DNA from: Diphasiastrum complanatum
Taxonomy: Eukaryota; Streptophyta; Lycopodiopsida; Lycopodiales; Lycopodiaceae
Length of the DNA: 64,000 bases
Direction: 5' to 3'
Assembly: GCA_029204225.1 (NCBI GenBank)
Contig: CM055111.1
Span: 18,432,668-18,496,667, forward strand
Shown: in pieces, positions 11,700-24,670 of the stretch
Layout of the letters: the number at the start of each line of letters is the position of its first letter
Numbering within the stretch: the stretch's first letter is position 1
Notes under the pieces: model-generated
What the model was told of the DNA's origin: nothing
Seen by the model: only the letters and a program-made list of their open reading frames with translations
The model's database searches: none
Translations under genes and position numbers: made by a program

Positions 11700-12230
11700 A
11701 ACACATGTAGCAAATATCCACGCACAACACAAAGGAGGAGGCACGGGCAAAAAAATTTCGCATGGATATAGTTGTGGATGGGCATGGATATACGCATGGA
11801 TATGATGCGTGGATTATCCACGCATGGATGTTCCACACAAGTGTCATTTCCAGCAGCAGATCGGTTGGATGTTGTGAAATTCAAACTGCGTGGATTATCC
11901 ACGCCAACTCCGACAACCGGCAGTCGGGCAAACCTCCGACACCCGAAGCCGGAAATGTGACTTTTTATTTCGCATGGATAATCCACGCCATAGTAAGATT
12001 TTCTAAAAAAAGGCTCGGCTTTTGCGTGGATATTGTGTGTCAAATTATCCACGCGTGGATTATTAACACGAGATTTTTTTATCCACGTGAAATCCAGAGA
12101 GCTGGGGTTGTGGATACCACGTGGATAAGTTTTTTTTTATCCACGCGGTATCCATGCAATTAAGTCTCTGGATTTTGCGTGGATTATCCACACGTGGATA
12201 ATCCATGAAAAAAAATTGACCCAAAAAAAA
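11700..12230. repeat. Palindromic TGGATWATCCA array, left copy
   Basis: Five exact TGGATWATCCA sites lie at 11,810, 11,891, 11,975, 12,180 and 12,195, mostly extended to gcgtggattatccacgc. Many half-sites (atccacg, cgtggat) lie between them. An inverted pair, gtggataccacgtggata and tatccacgcggtatcca, sits near 12,108-12,153, flanked by aaatccagaga and tctctggattt. It lies between the DUF4216 fragment (leftward) and the start of the SET-like gene (rightward). Clustered short repeats near transposon ends are typical binding sites of CACTA TNPA-type proteins; that role here is inference. Confidence 0.75.
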
Positions 12231-13249
12231 AAACATTTGGTGCAAACCAAAATGTGGTTCGCTCCTAAACTAGAGGTCGACTTCCTTTTCCTGTTGTGTG
12301 TGCGAGAGAAAAAGAGAGTATAGATGGGAGTGAGGATGAGATGGGGATGAATGTGAGTGAGAAGATTGATAGTGTTTAGGATTTTTTGTTCATTGATGGA
12401 TGTTAATAGTATGTGTTTTGTGATCATATGTTTTAGGATCTTTTTTGTTTGTGATGTAGCCTTGGATATGCAAAATGAAAAAAAGAGCTTTCATTGCAAA
12501 GGATTGAAAGATCAAGTGCATGCAAAAGGAAAAGCGAAGATTAAAAACAATGGAGATACAATAGTAAAGGTAAATTCACATTTATTTTGATTCATTTGCC
12601 ATGCAAATCATGTGCTAAAATAGATACATTACATTAAATTCATCAATAGATACATTTGCATTCCATAGATGTGCATTAAATAGACTATACATTGCATTGA
12701 ATACATCAATAAATACATGTGCATTCAATAGATGCACATTCAAAGACTATACATTTGCATTCATGAATTAAAAATATATGCATTCAAATTTTTTGCAAAA
12801 ATGATGTGGTGCCAAAACATTATATTGATTGATTTAAAAAAAAGTACATTTATGAGAGAATAAATTTTCCCTTCATACATTGCCTTCTACAAGGCCTTAC
12901 ATTTAATTTAAACACTCTACTCATCATCACTTCCTCCCTCCTTGCTTCCTTCGTCTTGTAGGTGTACGTTGGTGTCCCCATCTTCAAACTCCCCATCGCT
13001 CTCATTCATGTTCTCTTCCACATTTTGCTCCTCAATATTTTCCACACTTTCTTCCACATCACGAACGCTTGAAGTTGTAGAGCCTCTCTACAAAATAGAA
13101 TCGAAAGATTCAATTAAATTGAAATTAAACTTACTTGTAAACCACAAAGTAAACAATCACGAAACAATAAGGGTTAAGAGTTTACGATTGAAAACAATCC
13201 ATGGGATTCCATAAAAGCCTTAAGGCCGACATATCCATGATCAAAACCT

Positions 13250-13860
13250 TGTTTGTACTACGTGGCGGTCATGTGTCTTCCAAAATCACTAAGCTACATT
13301 CAACAAAAAAACATAGTTTAGTAATAAAAAAAATTAACAATCTCACTATCATAATCTTTTCTAGATTTTAGGAGAATATTTTACTGTAGGATTTTACATA
13401 AAATATATTTTTTAATATGATGGAACATAAAAAAATCAAATTTAATTGTTAAAACTAGTTTTATATTGTTATAAATTTTATTTTTTTGAGATTTGACATA
13501 CAAGACAAAATCAAGAGATAAGAAATAGTACATATTATTATTAAACAAGTAATTTGACAAGTTTTTTAAGATTTTATGACGTAATATTATGTCAAATTGG
13601 TAGCAATGTTACTAGAATATTAGATTTACATTAAGCATAACTAGAATATACATGGATTAGATGTTGGCATGTCTTTAACAAATTTTATTATATTTGTTCA
13701 GTTCATGATCACAATAGCAGGTATATATTGTTATTGATATTGACATCAATTGCACTTTATTTGTTATTTGAATATGAGTGTATAATTTTTCTTGCAAATT
13801 TATTCTTACAATGACATTTGATTGGAATTATGAATTCTAGGGAAATTATCGTACCTCCAC
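13250..13860. other. Non-coding part of left arm
   Basis: Very AT-rich sequence between two exon-like pieces of the SET-like gene, matched in inverted form at 22,650-22,790 and 29,330-29,760. I read it as intron or spacer. The minus strand at 12,920-13,100 holds a counterpart of the acidic exon at 29,965-30,140. Confidence 0.4.
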
Positions 13861-14593
13861 ATGATTTGGAGAAAAGATAAAAATTGAGCTCTATCACAGA
13901 AAAAAGGAACAAGCAAGACTAAAGTACAATGAACAACTATTGATTGGTTCATCTTCAAGCTCTTCCATCAGTCGACGTAGACCGCCTATTGATCAATCAC
14001 ATGTATGTATATTGATTTATGTCGTAATTTTTTTATTTGTAATAGTAATGTACTCCGATTTGGTTGAGGATTGTGATATAGTATATTGCTCTTTGGAAAG
14101 CCAAGACACCACTCCATCACAAATAAAGTTGCAAATGCACTAAATGTACAAAGACTATTTTGTCAATTTTTGTCACATGTTACAATTTGTCAATTTTCAC
14201 TTGAATGACACTGAAAGAATTTGTGCGATTTGCAATTGGATTATTGGAACGATCATATTTGGGCCAATGGAGTGCACACAGAGAATCCAAGAGTATGAGA
14301 GATAAAGTTTTTAAAGTTTTTTTTGAAAATGCTTTAATCTTTGACCCTTATTGATCGATAGGATGAGTGCCACGATACTTTGAAGTTAATCTCTCACTTG
14401 CTTCTAAAAGGAAAAATCCAAATAGATAATTAGATGAAGTTAATCTCTCACTTGCTTTTAAAAGAAAATCCAAATAGAATGATTAGATGAAGTTAGTATC
14501 TCACTTGCTTCTAAAAGAAAAAATCCAAATAGAATGATTAGATGTAGTTTATCTTGATTTCCATATCCAATCACCCATAATAGACTCATTCAC

Positions 14594-14595
<2 letters not shown>

Positions 14596-14652
<57 letters not shown>

Positions 14653-15084
14653 GCTGGCATTCTTAAGGAATGGAATTGGCATCTTTTTCCCAAAATTGAC
14701 ATCTACAAAATTTTGCAGGATATTTTACGTAATAAATTTGAGATTTTATAGAGGAAAACTGGCAAGTAGAAGCATATTCCTTGTCAGTAGCCGAAATACT
14801 CCTTAAGATATGGGATTTTTGAGGGAAACCTCAAAAAAGTTTTCCGAACACTGGAGAGAGAGTTAAAAGTAACCAACGCTCCCAATTCTAGGAAGGTGTG
14901 AAGCCATTGTTTTCTTCTATTAAAGGCGTGGTTCAAATTCTTTTGTTGGAAGATGAGTTCCACAAAAAAACCCAAACGCCGCAGGGAGGGAGCATGTGGT
15001 GACATTTTGGAGTAGGATATAAATTGTGTGGTTCGGGAGTTTTGATTAGCACTCTATAATGTTCTCATGAAATGTGTTTAGGGT

Positions 15085-15119
<35 letters not shown>

Positions 15120-15220
15120 TGTGTGCGTATGTGTGTTTCATGCTACCAATTTACGATTTATGTTATATATTAATTTATGTTTCATGCTTGAGAGAGAGAG
15201 AGAGAGAAAAAAAAAAAAAA
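14596..15220 (+). repeat. Microsatellites in left arm: (GA)n, (GT)n, (GA)9-A13
   Basis: A GA run fills 14,596-14,648, a GT run lies at about 15,087-15,116, and a short GA run at 15,190-15,207 continues into A's. All have inverted counterparts in the right arm (21,732-21,783, 21,260-21,297 and 21,069-21,206). The third is hugely longer there. Confidence 0.9.
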
Positions 15221-17107
15221 CTGATATATCTAACATTTTCAACTTTTGCAGAAGAAGGAACATAAGTTGGTTTCAAGGAAAAGAGTTGCAAGAGAGATCG
15301 AGAATATTATTGATAGGATAAATCACATGAATATTGATTTTGGATCATCATTGGCCTTAGATGATGCTCTTGTTGATGATGACCCCTTGCATGATATAAT
15401 TAGTTCATCAATGCCTTGTGATTCAATCCATGTCTCCAAATCTCTAGAACATTCTTACCACCCAACCACACCTATCCTAGATGTTGCACATGAGTCCTCC
15501 ACGATACTCCACGTGGATTCCACAAACTTGACCACCCTTTAAAAAGGAGAACACGTCTTGGACATACTATGACTAGTTTGAAAGATAATTGAAAATTTCC
15601 ACTCACTGTTGATGTGTCAAAAGACATTATAGGTTCTTTGTCTGATCTTCCTCTTCCACCTACCTTGCAACCATTAGTAAAAACTTTCATTAGAAGTAGA
15701 TATTCGTGTTGGCCATTCCAATCACCAGTACCATTAAATGGAACACCATTTACGTATTGGGGTCAAATGTACAGGATCATGCCTAGTGAACACTTTCCTG
15801 AGGCTAGAGTTTGGGCCTTTTTGCATTGAGTAGTATTGAGGTCCCTCTAAATAGTGTTGTGACATTGATGCCATATGCAGGACATCAATACAATTGGGGT
15901 GATTGGCATGCTTTGTGTCATCACCAATGGAGGATGCAAGTATATGGCTTGAATTCAAATGCTTGTTCTTTAGAGGAGCAACGCATGCAAGGAGGCAACA
16001 TCTCAAGGGCAAATCATACATACATTGATGGACATCCAGATGTGCATGGAAACATTGCTGCATATATAAATAGTTCCATTGGCCACCCTCTATTGACAAA
16101 TTGTGATTTTGAAGAATGCACCAACGGAAAAGAATAATGTTTTACTAGGAATGTAAAGGGAACTTATGTAATGGTCTGTGCCACTAGATCTATTAGGTTT
16201 AGGGAGGAATTGTTCATCAAGTATAGTTTCAACCATCCTCTACCCAAATGTTTGCAAAAGATAATAAGTCAGATGTGAAAAATTAAAGTTTGTTGATATG
16301 CAGAGATGTATAATTAATGCATCTTGTATTTGGTTTGTGTCATTAAATATGTCAAATGTTAGGAGCATTATTTGTCATTTGCCTAGATGTTTACATAAGA
16401 TAATAAGTGAAAGCTAATGAATGTGAAATCCATAAATATGTAAATATGTAGAAGCGTGCAATTCTTTGAGTTCATTGAATATTAACAAGTTGAAATGAAA
16501 AATGGTCTAATAGATACATTGGTATGTTCATACTTTTTAAACAAAGAGGTAATTTATATTCATATGCAAAATTTATCAAGTATTGGAAGGAAATGTTTAT
16601 CAAGCATTGTTTCAACCTACTTCTTGTTATTTTGGTATATAGGATTCTTCATCCTCATTTAGCATTGGAGACAATAATCCTCGTAATGGTCAATGTAGAC
16701 GACGAATGCAATACAACGGTCTTCATATAAAGCAATTACCTCGTCGTCTATGTCAAGGCTTAAAAGAGATGATGGAAATTGATGAGCACATTAATCAAGA
16801 GACTAATGCATCTGAATCTAGCTCATCTAGATCTACTTCTTCACAAACAAGTTCCAACGATGAAAATGAGCTTCTAATGGTCAAGTTAAATGGAGCACTA
16901 AGAAGTATATATGGCTTACATCCTCAATATGAGAGTATTGTGAAAAACTATCTACAAACTACTTCTCTCCAGCCTGGGTTTCGATTAAGGGAAACTATGG
17001 AATATGTTTTAAAGTACGAGCAACGAGAACAAAGGCTTAAGCTGGAAGCTGAAAGGAAAGAAGAACAATCTAGGTGGTTTGAGAAAATGAAGATGCAATT
17101 TCAGAAC

Positions 17108-17610
17108 ACATGGGAGCTTGTGGAGCCACCAAACTACATGCATGTGATTGGATGTAAGTGGGTTTTCAGAATCAAGTATAATCATGATGATCTATCAATA
17201 AGTATAAAGCAAGACTTTGTGCCAAAGGCTACTCACAAATCAAAGGTCTTGACTATGAAGACACCTTTGCACCAGTTGCAAAGATGGTAACAATCAGAAT
17301 ACTCATATCTCTTGCATGTTTTCACAATTGGAGTATGTTCCAACTTGATGTTTCTAATGCATTTCTCAATGGTTACCTTGAGGAGGAGATTTACATGGAG
17401 CAACCTCCAGGTTTTGTGAAAGAAGGTGATGAATCAAAAGTTTGTCTTTTGTTCAAAAGTCTCTATGGACTGAAACTTGTATGCAAGGCTCAACTCTTGT
17501 CTCATATCACTCCAATTTTGTATAAGTGAATATGACCCTTCTCTGTATTATAAGTTTGTAGGTAATTTTGTAATTATTCTTCTCATCTATGTAGATGATA
17601 TCATTCTTTG
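17108..17610 (+). pseudogene. Copia reverse transcriptase fragment
   Basis: It begins TWELVEPP, followed by GCKWVFRIK, then [44 protein letters not shown] and IYVDDIILCG, the copia RT order. Frameshifts occur near 17,190, 17,480 and 17,530. It begins exactly where the left palindrome arm ends, and its first codons are in frame with the preceding coiled-coil exon. RNase H and LTR are absent. It belongs to a different copia lineage from the 24-28 kb element. Confidence 0.8.
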
Positions 17611-18150
17611 CGGTCAGAGACTAAAATGATTAAATTCTAGCCCTTTAGAGAGCTTTAAAAATTAGGCACATGGGCTAGTTGTGCTGAAGTGTCAGCCTTT
17701 AATTGGATTACATATATTATATTCCCAAGAAATTAGGAGCCAGATTCACCTTTTGCCAAGTGTCAAAAAATCAATGGTGGGTAGCAATGATACAAAGGTA
17801 AAAGTGAAAATGTGAGAGTATGATGGAGGGGGTCTACTAAATCTGAGACACATGGTAGTAGGTACCTAAATGGAAAAGTGCTTGTTGAAGGTCTGCAACT
17901 TGCTTTTCCATTGGGGAAAAATAATGGTCGAAGAAGAGGCTGATGAAAGATCCATATTGCTTGCAATTCTTTCATAAAAAATGGTAGTCATGAATTGATG
18001 TTCATATATAAATGCTCCAAATGAAGTAGTCAGCATAAATATTGACACATGTCTCTAGGCATACTCTTGACCAAAATATATTTCTTCAAATTTGGTCAAT
18101 ACCTCATTCATAGGTGGTTGTAGATATTCGACCTCATTGATCTCTAAAAT
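17611..18150. other. Palindrome spacer, unassigned
   Basis: Single-copy sequence between the copia RT fragment and repeat Y. The minus strand has two overlapping short frames (17,763-17,975 and 17,866-18,048) without recognisable domains. It may continue the decayed coding sequence of block Y, but I cannot show that. Confidence 0.3.
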
Positions 18151-19168
18151 GGACTCTCGTTTTGAAATATAAAATTTGCAGTTGCCCATATAAATCGTTG
18201 AAGCATCAATCCCAAATAGTGAAAATACATTCCAAAGTTAAACCAAATAACCATTGATGAACAATCATTGTTGACATTATTGAATGAAAGATTCACTAAG
18301 TTAGTATCGATTGAGCAATGCGAACTTCTCCAAAGAAACTGATATAGATTGATGGCATATTTTAAAATCAACTTCCTATAGAGTATTGGTTGACTGAGAG
18401 AATATTCTTAATAATTATTCACATCCATACATGCTAAATATGCATGTGAATTACATATTGGCTTTTGAGTTCTAGAGAATCTCTAGGAATAGGGTTCTCC
18501 ATCTGAAGTTATGAGGCATTGAACAATAATCCAAGGTATTGATACAAGTTAGATTATATGGAATAATGAAATCTCTTCATTGTGGACAATATCCTTGTTG
18601 AATACCTCATACTCCATCAGTTTGTTGTCAAAAATAGAAATATTCTCAAAGGCTCCCAAATCAAATTGAATTGGTTCGCAGATCCTGGATCCTTTAAATA
18701 GCCACTCAATTCCAAGCCATGGAATATCGGTGCCATATAGTCCTCATTCTGAAATTTTGGTGAATGCCTTGATCGACTTTCTTTGAGCATAACAATTTTC
18801 TCATTTTGATGACCCATAGTTGATTGATCATTCACTAGATTGCATCGATGTAGGTCAAGTTCCGGACTTTGATGGTTGAAGTTGAACTCAAAAGGATGTT
18901 TAATTATCTTCACATCCTGATCTAAATCTCAACTTTCGTCTGGAACTTTAACTTGGTCCGAATCTTGAATTGGACTTTTGTTGTCTGCAACTATATCTGG
19001 ACCTGGGACTTGACTTTCATTGTCGCTTTGCTCATCAGAATCATTGTCCTTGCTTCGCTCATTCGCTTTGTCGTTGTCACTTTGCTCATTAGACTCATTG
19101 CTAAGATCATCTTCATCTTCATAAGTTTCTTCCCTTTCATTCCCATTGTCGATCTGTTGATGCTTTAG
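18151..19168 (-). repeat. Block Y, copy 1 (direct repeat of 32,531-33,574)
   Basis: About 1.02 kb nearly identical to 32,531-33,574 in the same orientation. It encodes minus-strand pieces with an acidic, Asp/Glu/Ser/Asn-rich stretch (18,929-19,177) and a conserved frame at 18,617-18,913. It abuts the 3' end of the right-arm SET-like gene on the same strand, so Y is best read as the 3' coding part of that gene. Copy 1 lacks about 20 bp near 18,240 that copy 2 keeps. Confidence 0.7.
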
Positions 19169-21065
19169 TATATACACTCACTAAGTTCTGAATTTGCATC
19201 TTCATTTTCTCAAACCACCTAGATTGTTCTTCTTTCCTTTCAGCTTCAAGCTTAAGCCTTTGTTCTCATTGCTCGTACTTTAAAACATATTCCATAGTTA
19301 ATCGAAACCCAGGCTGGAGAGAAGTAGTTTGTAGATAGTTTTCTACAATACTCCAATATTGAGGATGTAAGCCATATATACTTCTTAGTGCTCCATTTAA
19401 CTTGACCATTGGAAGCTCATTTTCATAGTTGGAACTTGTTTGTGAAGCAGTAGATCTAGATGAGCTAGATTCAAATGCATTAATCTCTTGATTAATGTGC
19501 TCATCAATTTTCATCATCTCTTTTAAGCCTTGACGTAGACGACGAGGTAATTGCTTTATATGAGGACCGTTGCATTGCATTCGTCGTCTATGTCGACCAT
19601 TACGAGGATTATTGTCTCCAACGCTAAATGAGGATGAAGAATCCTATATACCAAAATAACAAGAAGTAGGTTGAAACAATGCTTGATAAACATTTCCTTC
19701 CAATACCTGATAAATGTTGCATATGAATATAAATTACCTCTTTGTTTAAAAAGTATGAACATACCAATGTATCTATTAGACCATTTTTCTTTTCAACTTG
19801 TTAATATTCAATGAACTCAAAGAATTGCACGCTTCTACATATTTACATATTTATGGATTTCACATTCATTAGTTTTCACTTATTATCTTATGTAAACATC
19901 TAGGCAAATGGCGAATAATGCTCCTAACATTTGACATATTTAATGACACAAACCAAATACAAGATGCATGGATTATACATCTCTGCATATCAACAAAATT
20001 TAAATCTTCACATTTGACTTATTATCTTTTGCAAACATTTGGGTAGAGGATGGTTGAAACTATACTTGATGAAGAATTCCTCCCCAAACCTAATAGATCT
20101 AGTGGCACAGACCATTACATAAGTGCCCTTTACATTCCTAGTAAAACATTCTTCTTTTCCATTGGTGCATTCTTCAAAATCACAATTTGTCAATAGAGGG
20201 TGGCCAATGGAACTATTTATATATGCAGCAATGTTTTCGTGCATATCTGGATGTCCATCATTGTATGTACAATCTGCCCTTGAGATGTTGCCTCCTTGCA
20301 TGCGTTGCTCCTCTAAAGAACAAGCATTTCAATTCAAGCCATATACTTGCATCCTCCATTGGTGATGACACAAAGCATGTCAATCACCCCAATTGTATTG
20401 ATGTCCTGCATATGGCATCAATGTCACAACACTATTTAGAGGGACCTCAATACTACTCAATGCAAAAAGGCCCAAACCAGCCTCAGGAAAGTGTTCACTA
20501 GGCATGATCCTGTACATTCGACCCCAATATGTAGTAAATGGTGTTCCATTTAATGGTAATGGTGATTGGAGTGGCCAACACGAATATCTACCTCTAATGA
20601 AAGTTTTTACTAATGGTTGCAATCTAGGTGGAAGAGAAAGATCAGACAAACAACCTAGAATGTCTTTTGACGCATCAACGGTGTGTAGAAATTTGCAATT
20701 ATCTTTCAAACTAGTCATAGTACGTCCAAGACGTGTTCTCCTTTTTAAAGGGTGGTCAAGTTTGTGGAATCCACGTGGAGTATCGTGGAGGACTCATGTG
20801 CAACATCTAGGATAGGTGTGGTTGGGTGGTAAGAATGTTGTAGAGATTTGGAGACATGGATTGAATCACAAGGCATTGATGACCTAATTATATCATGAAA
20901 GGGGTCATCATCAACAAGAGCATCATCTAAGATCAATGATGATCCAAAATCAATATTCATGTGATTTATCCTATCAATAATATTTTCGATCTCTCTTGCA
21001 ACTCTTTTCCTTGAAACCAACTTATGTTCCTTCTTCTGCAAAAGTTGAAAATGTTAGATGTATCA

Positions 21066-21209
<144 letters not shown>

Positions 21210-21728
21210 CATGAAACATAAATTAATATATAACACAAATCGTAAACCGGCAGCATGAAACACACACACGCACACACACAAACACACACACACACACCCT
21301 AAACACACTTCATGAGAACATTATAGAGTGCTAATCAAAACTCCCGAACCACACAATTATATCCTACTCCAAACTGTCACCACATGCTCCCTCCCTGCGG
21401 TGTTTGGGCTTTTTTGTGGAAGTCATCTTCCAACAAAAGCATTTGAACCACGCCTTTAACAGAAGAAAACAATGGCTTCACACCTTCCTAGAATTGGGAG
21501 TGTTGATTACTTTTAACTCTCTCTCCAGTGTTCAGAAAACTTTTTTGAGGTTTTCCTCAAAAATCCCATATCTTAAGGAGTATTCCGACTACTGACAGGG
21601 GATATGCTTCTACTTGCCGGTTTTCCTCTATAAAATCTCAAATTTATCACGTAAAAATTCCTGCAAAATTTTGTAGTTGTCGATTTTGGGAAAAAGATGC
21701 CGGTTCCATTCCTTAAGAATGTCGGCTT

Positions 21729-21731
<3 letters not shown>

Positions 21732-21783
<52 letters not shown>
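21732..21783 (+). repeat. (TC)26 microsatellite
   Basis: Pure TC run, inverted counterpart of the GA run at 14,596-14,648, with almost the same length in both arms. Confidence 0.95.
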
Positions 21784-21786
<3 letters not shown>

Positions 21787-22843
21787 GTGAATGAGTCTAT
21801 TACGGATGATTGGATATGGAAATCAAGATAAACTACATCTAATCATTCTATTTGGATTTTTTCTTTTAGAAGCAAGTGAGAGATTAACTTCATCTAATCA
21901 TTCTATTTGGATTTTTCCTTTTAGAAGCAAGTGAGAGATTAACTTCATCTAATTATTCTATTTGGATTTTTCCTTTTAGAAGCAAGTGAGAGATTAACTT
22001 CAAAGTATCGTGGCACTCATCCTATCGATCAATATTTATTGGCCAAACCTTGAAATCTCATAAGGGTCAAAGATTAAAGCATTTCCAAACAAAACTTTAA
22101 AGAGTTTATCTCTCATACTCTTGGATTCTCTGTGTGCACTCTATTGGCCCAAATATGATAGTTGACAATCCTCCTTGACCGAATCCTAAGGCTTTTGCAT
22201 TGTGCGCATGTACATGGTATCTACTCATCATATTCTGGTTGGAACTGGTCCAATAATCCAATTGCAAATCACACAAATTCTTTCAGTGTCATTCAAGTGA
22301 AAATTGACAAATTCTAACATGTGACAAAAATTGACAAAATAGTCTTTGTACATTTAGTGCATTTGCAACCTTATTTGTGATGGAGTGGTGTCTTGGCTTT
22401 CCAAAGAGCAATATACTATATCGCAATCCTCAACCAAATCGGAGTACATCACTATTACAAATAAAAAAATTATGACATAAATCAGTATACATACATGTGC
22501 TGGATCAATAGGCGGTCTACGTCAACTGATGGAAGAGCTTGAAGATGAACCAGTCAATAGTTGTTCATTATACTTTAGTCTTGCTTGTTCCTTTTTTCTG
22601 TGATAGAGCTCAATTTTTATGTTTTCTCCAAATCATGTGGAGGTACGATAATTTCCCTAGAAATCATAATTCCAATCAAATGTTATTGTAAGAATAGATT
22701 TGCAAGAAAAATTATACACTCATATTCAAATAACAAATAAAGTGCAATTGATGTCAATATCAATAACAATATATACTTGCTATTGCGATCATGAGATGAA
22801 TCGCTATCTGATGATGATGACATCATCGATGACATGTACACAT

Positions 22844-23498
22844 TGTGAAAATTGTCAACATTTCCTAGCTAGTTTGAGGCCTAAATTGGCTAAAATTGTA
22901 AATAGTTTTGGTTCTGGAGTTTTGCACGTGTGAACCAGGCCACAATGTTTTTATTTACTGTATTTTTTCAGTATGATGAAGTGTCAAACTTCATACCCTT
23001 CAAAATGAGACCATTTTGATGTATTTTGGTCATATAAGCCATTTTTAGCTATTTTTCCTATATAGGGAATATCTAGGGTCAAGTACCTTCTAGAGAGAGG
23101 AGAGAGAGTCATCTTCCTCATCCATAAATAGTAGGGAAGTCGTGGAGAACAGGTTGGAGAAACCTTTTGTATGCTTCATTGAGATCAATAGATCATTGTC
23201 ATTGTTTCTTCCTCCATTGAGAGCATTGTTGTGTGTATTGTCTTCAAGCTATTGTGTATGATCTTAGGTGCTATCCAAAAGTGATAGGCTGATGTATTAT
23301 GGACTGTATAATGCTATTTTGGGCCGCACTTGATGTTTATGGAAGTTTCCATTTGTGATAAATGCTTTTTGATCAAGTTCTTTGCATTCTAGGTAGCATA
23401 GAATGTGTTGCCAATTCCTAGCTTATGTAGTTTGGAGTGCAAGCATTCAAGCCAATGATCTTGGAGTTTAGATCCACTTAGGATCTGTATTTTTCACA
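22844..23498 (+). repeat. 5' LTR of copia element 1
   Basis: It starts tgtgaaaattg and ends ttttcaca. It contains a G-box-type gcacgtgtgaa near 22,926 and TATA-like cctatatagg and cataaatag further on, giving a plausible promoter for the gag-pol transcript. Confidence 0.92.
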
Positions 23499-23510
23499 TG
23501 GTATCAGAGC
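23499..23510 (+). promoter_or_regulatory. Primer binding site (initiator tRNA-Met type)
   Basis: tggtatcagagc immediately follows the LTR. This is the standard plant copia PBS complementary to the 3' end of initiator methionine tRNA. Confidence 0.93.
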
Positions 23511-24670
23511 TGGTTGGCTTCTATTTACAGTAAGTATTCCATTTTTGGTGATATTTGGATGTTTGATCAAGTTCTAGCATGATTTTGCATTGCTTTGTTG
23601 ATCAAATCTTACTAACCTTTGTTTTGTGAGTTGAACTTATGGATCAAAAGCATATTTCAGGTCTATTGAAGATCAGAGGCTGAAAAGAAACTATTTTGGA
23701 TCAGATCATAACACCTAATCATTTGTGATTGTGAGGCTTGTGCATATTCAATACTAACAATGTTCTTTTCAATCCTATTGTTGACAATCTCCATTCTTGG
23801 ATGAACACTCTCCTTAAGTGGATGAAACTTCTCCTTAAGTGGATGACAAATGCTCTTTTGAGTGAGTTGTAATTCTCCTAAAGGCTGAGCAAAGCTCCCA
23901 TTTGGATGAAAGATCCCCTTTTTTGGGTGAACATATTGTAAGCTCCATTGTGAAGAGCATATTGTAAAGATTGTCATCAATTTTGGCATAATTTTTGGTG
24001 TACTTTGTTGAGCATGTAAGTAACTCTCCTTATGTAATTTGATTGGAGCATTTGCTGGAAGGTGTTAACCATTATGCAAGTGTGTTTTCAGGTTCTTAAC
24101 AGGCTGAGGAACATTCTCATGTGAAGTGATCTTAGATCTACATCTAAACACCAAGATTTGACAAGATAGTGAAGCTAGTCTTGTGATTCACTAAGTGTGC
24201 TCATTCATTCACCTCTAAATCTTGTATTTATCACTTGCTGGAGTTTATAAACTTTTAGAAGTGTGGTTTACATGTGGTTTTACAGGTTGAATCAATATCT
24301 TAGTGTGTTGATCATATGTTGATCAAGTTTGTTCATTACTAGGTAATCTTGGCATCCTAGTTTTGGGTATTTTCTAAGAATGCAAGTAACTCTTCACACC
24401 ATAACTTGATTTGGTCACTTGCTGGAAAGTTTGAGAGCTTAAGCAAGAGTGTGTTCAGGTTGGTTTGATTTTGTAATCCATTCTTAGTGTGTGCAAAGTG
24501 TTGCATGTGTTTCAATCTTCCTTTCTATGCTTGGAAACCATCTAGGTTCAAGATAGAATTGTTTTAGGGTCCTAAATCTTCATAGATCTCTTTATCTATC
24601 ATTTGTTGAGAGAAAAGTGAGTGCTAAGTGCTTTAGGACAAAACCTAAAAGTTGAAGAAACATTAGAATC
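23511..24670 (+). other. Long leader of copia element 1 with internal repeats
   Basis: About 1.16 kb lies between the PBS and the gag start. It holds three related segments near 24,010-24,095, 24,190-24,290 and 24,380-24,465, sharing gtaactct-c, ttgctggaa and a gtgtg-ttcaggtt end. Smaller cttaagtggatga repeats lie near 23,813-23,846. No coding potential is evident; packaging or translation control is possible but not shown. Confidence 0.6.

Larger units (their letters stand above)
10940..17107 (-). repeat. Left arm of the large inverted repeat
   Basis: This arm is the reverse complement of 19,188-22,843 plus 29,276-32,525; the right arm is interrupted by a copia element. Homology starts outside at taccattttctatcaaca and stops inside at ttcagaac (17,108). 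The arms are nearly colinear. Differences are about 360 bp missing here in the DUF4216 gene, about 110 bp extra in the right arm around the copia insertion, and changes in microsatellite length. Confidence 0.8.
12440..17107 (+). pseudogene. SET-domain-like gene in transposon block, left copy
   Basis: Coding pieces separated by plausible introns read rightward. A Lys-rich exon ends at 12,569 (donor gtaaat) and an exon with KIELYHRKKEQARLKYNEQ ends at 14,002 (donor gtatgt). SET-region exon(s) run 15,252-16,276 (acceptor ttttgcag), and a Ser-rich then coiled-coil exon starts at 16,643 (acceptor atatag). The SET-like core has a GLFALSS start, YAGHQYNW, NIAAYINSS, an NC pair, and GEE-like plus KYSF near the end. 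It is broken by two extra bases near 15,807 (frame lost at EARVWAFLH), TAA at 16,135, GEE changed to REE, and a frame change near 15,500 shared with the right copy. The end at 17,107 fuses in frame to a copia RT fragment. No intact product is possible. Confidence 0.55.

Noticed and set aside
11693..12245. Several 60-130-codon frames containing repeated WIIHA or DNPR phrases, on both strands
   Set aside because: They are translations of the TGGATWATCCA array; the phrase repeats because the DNA motif repeats.
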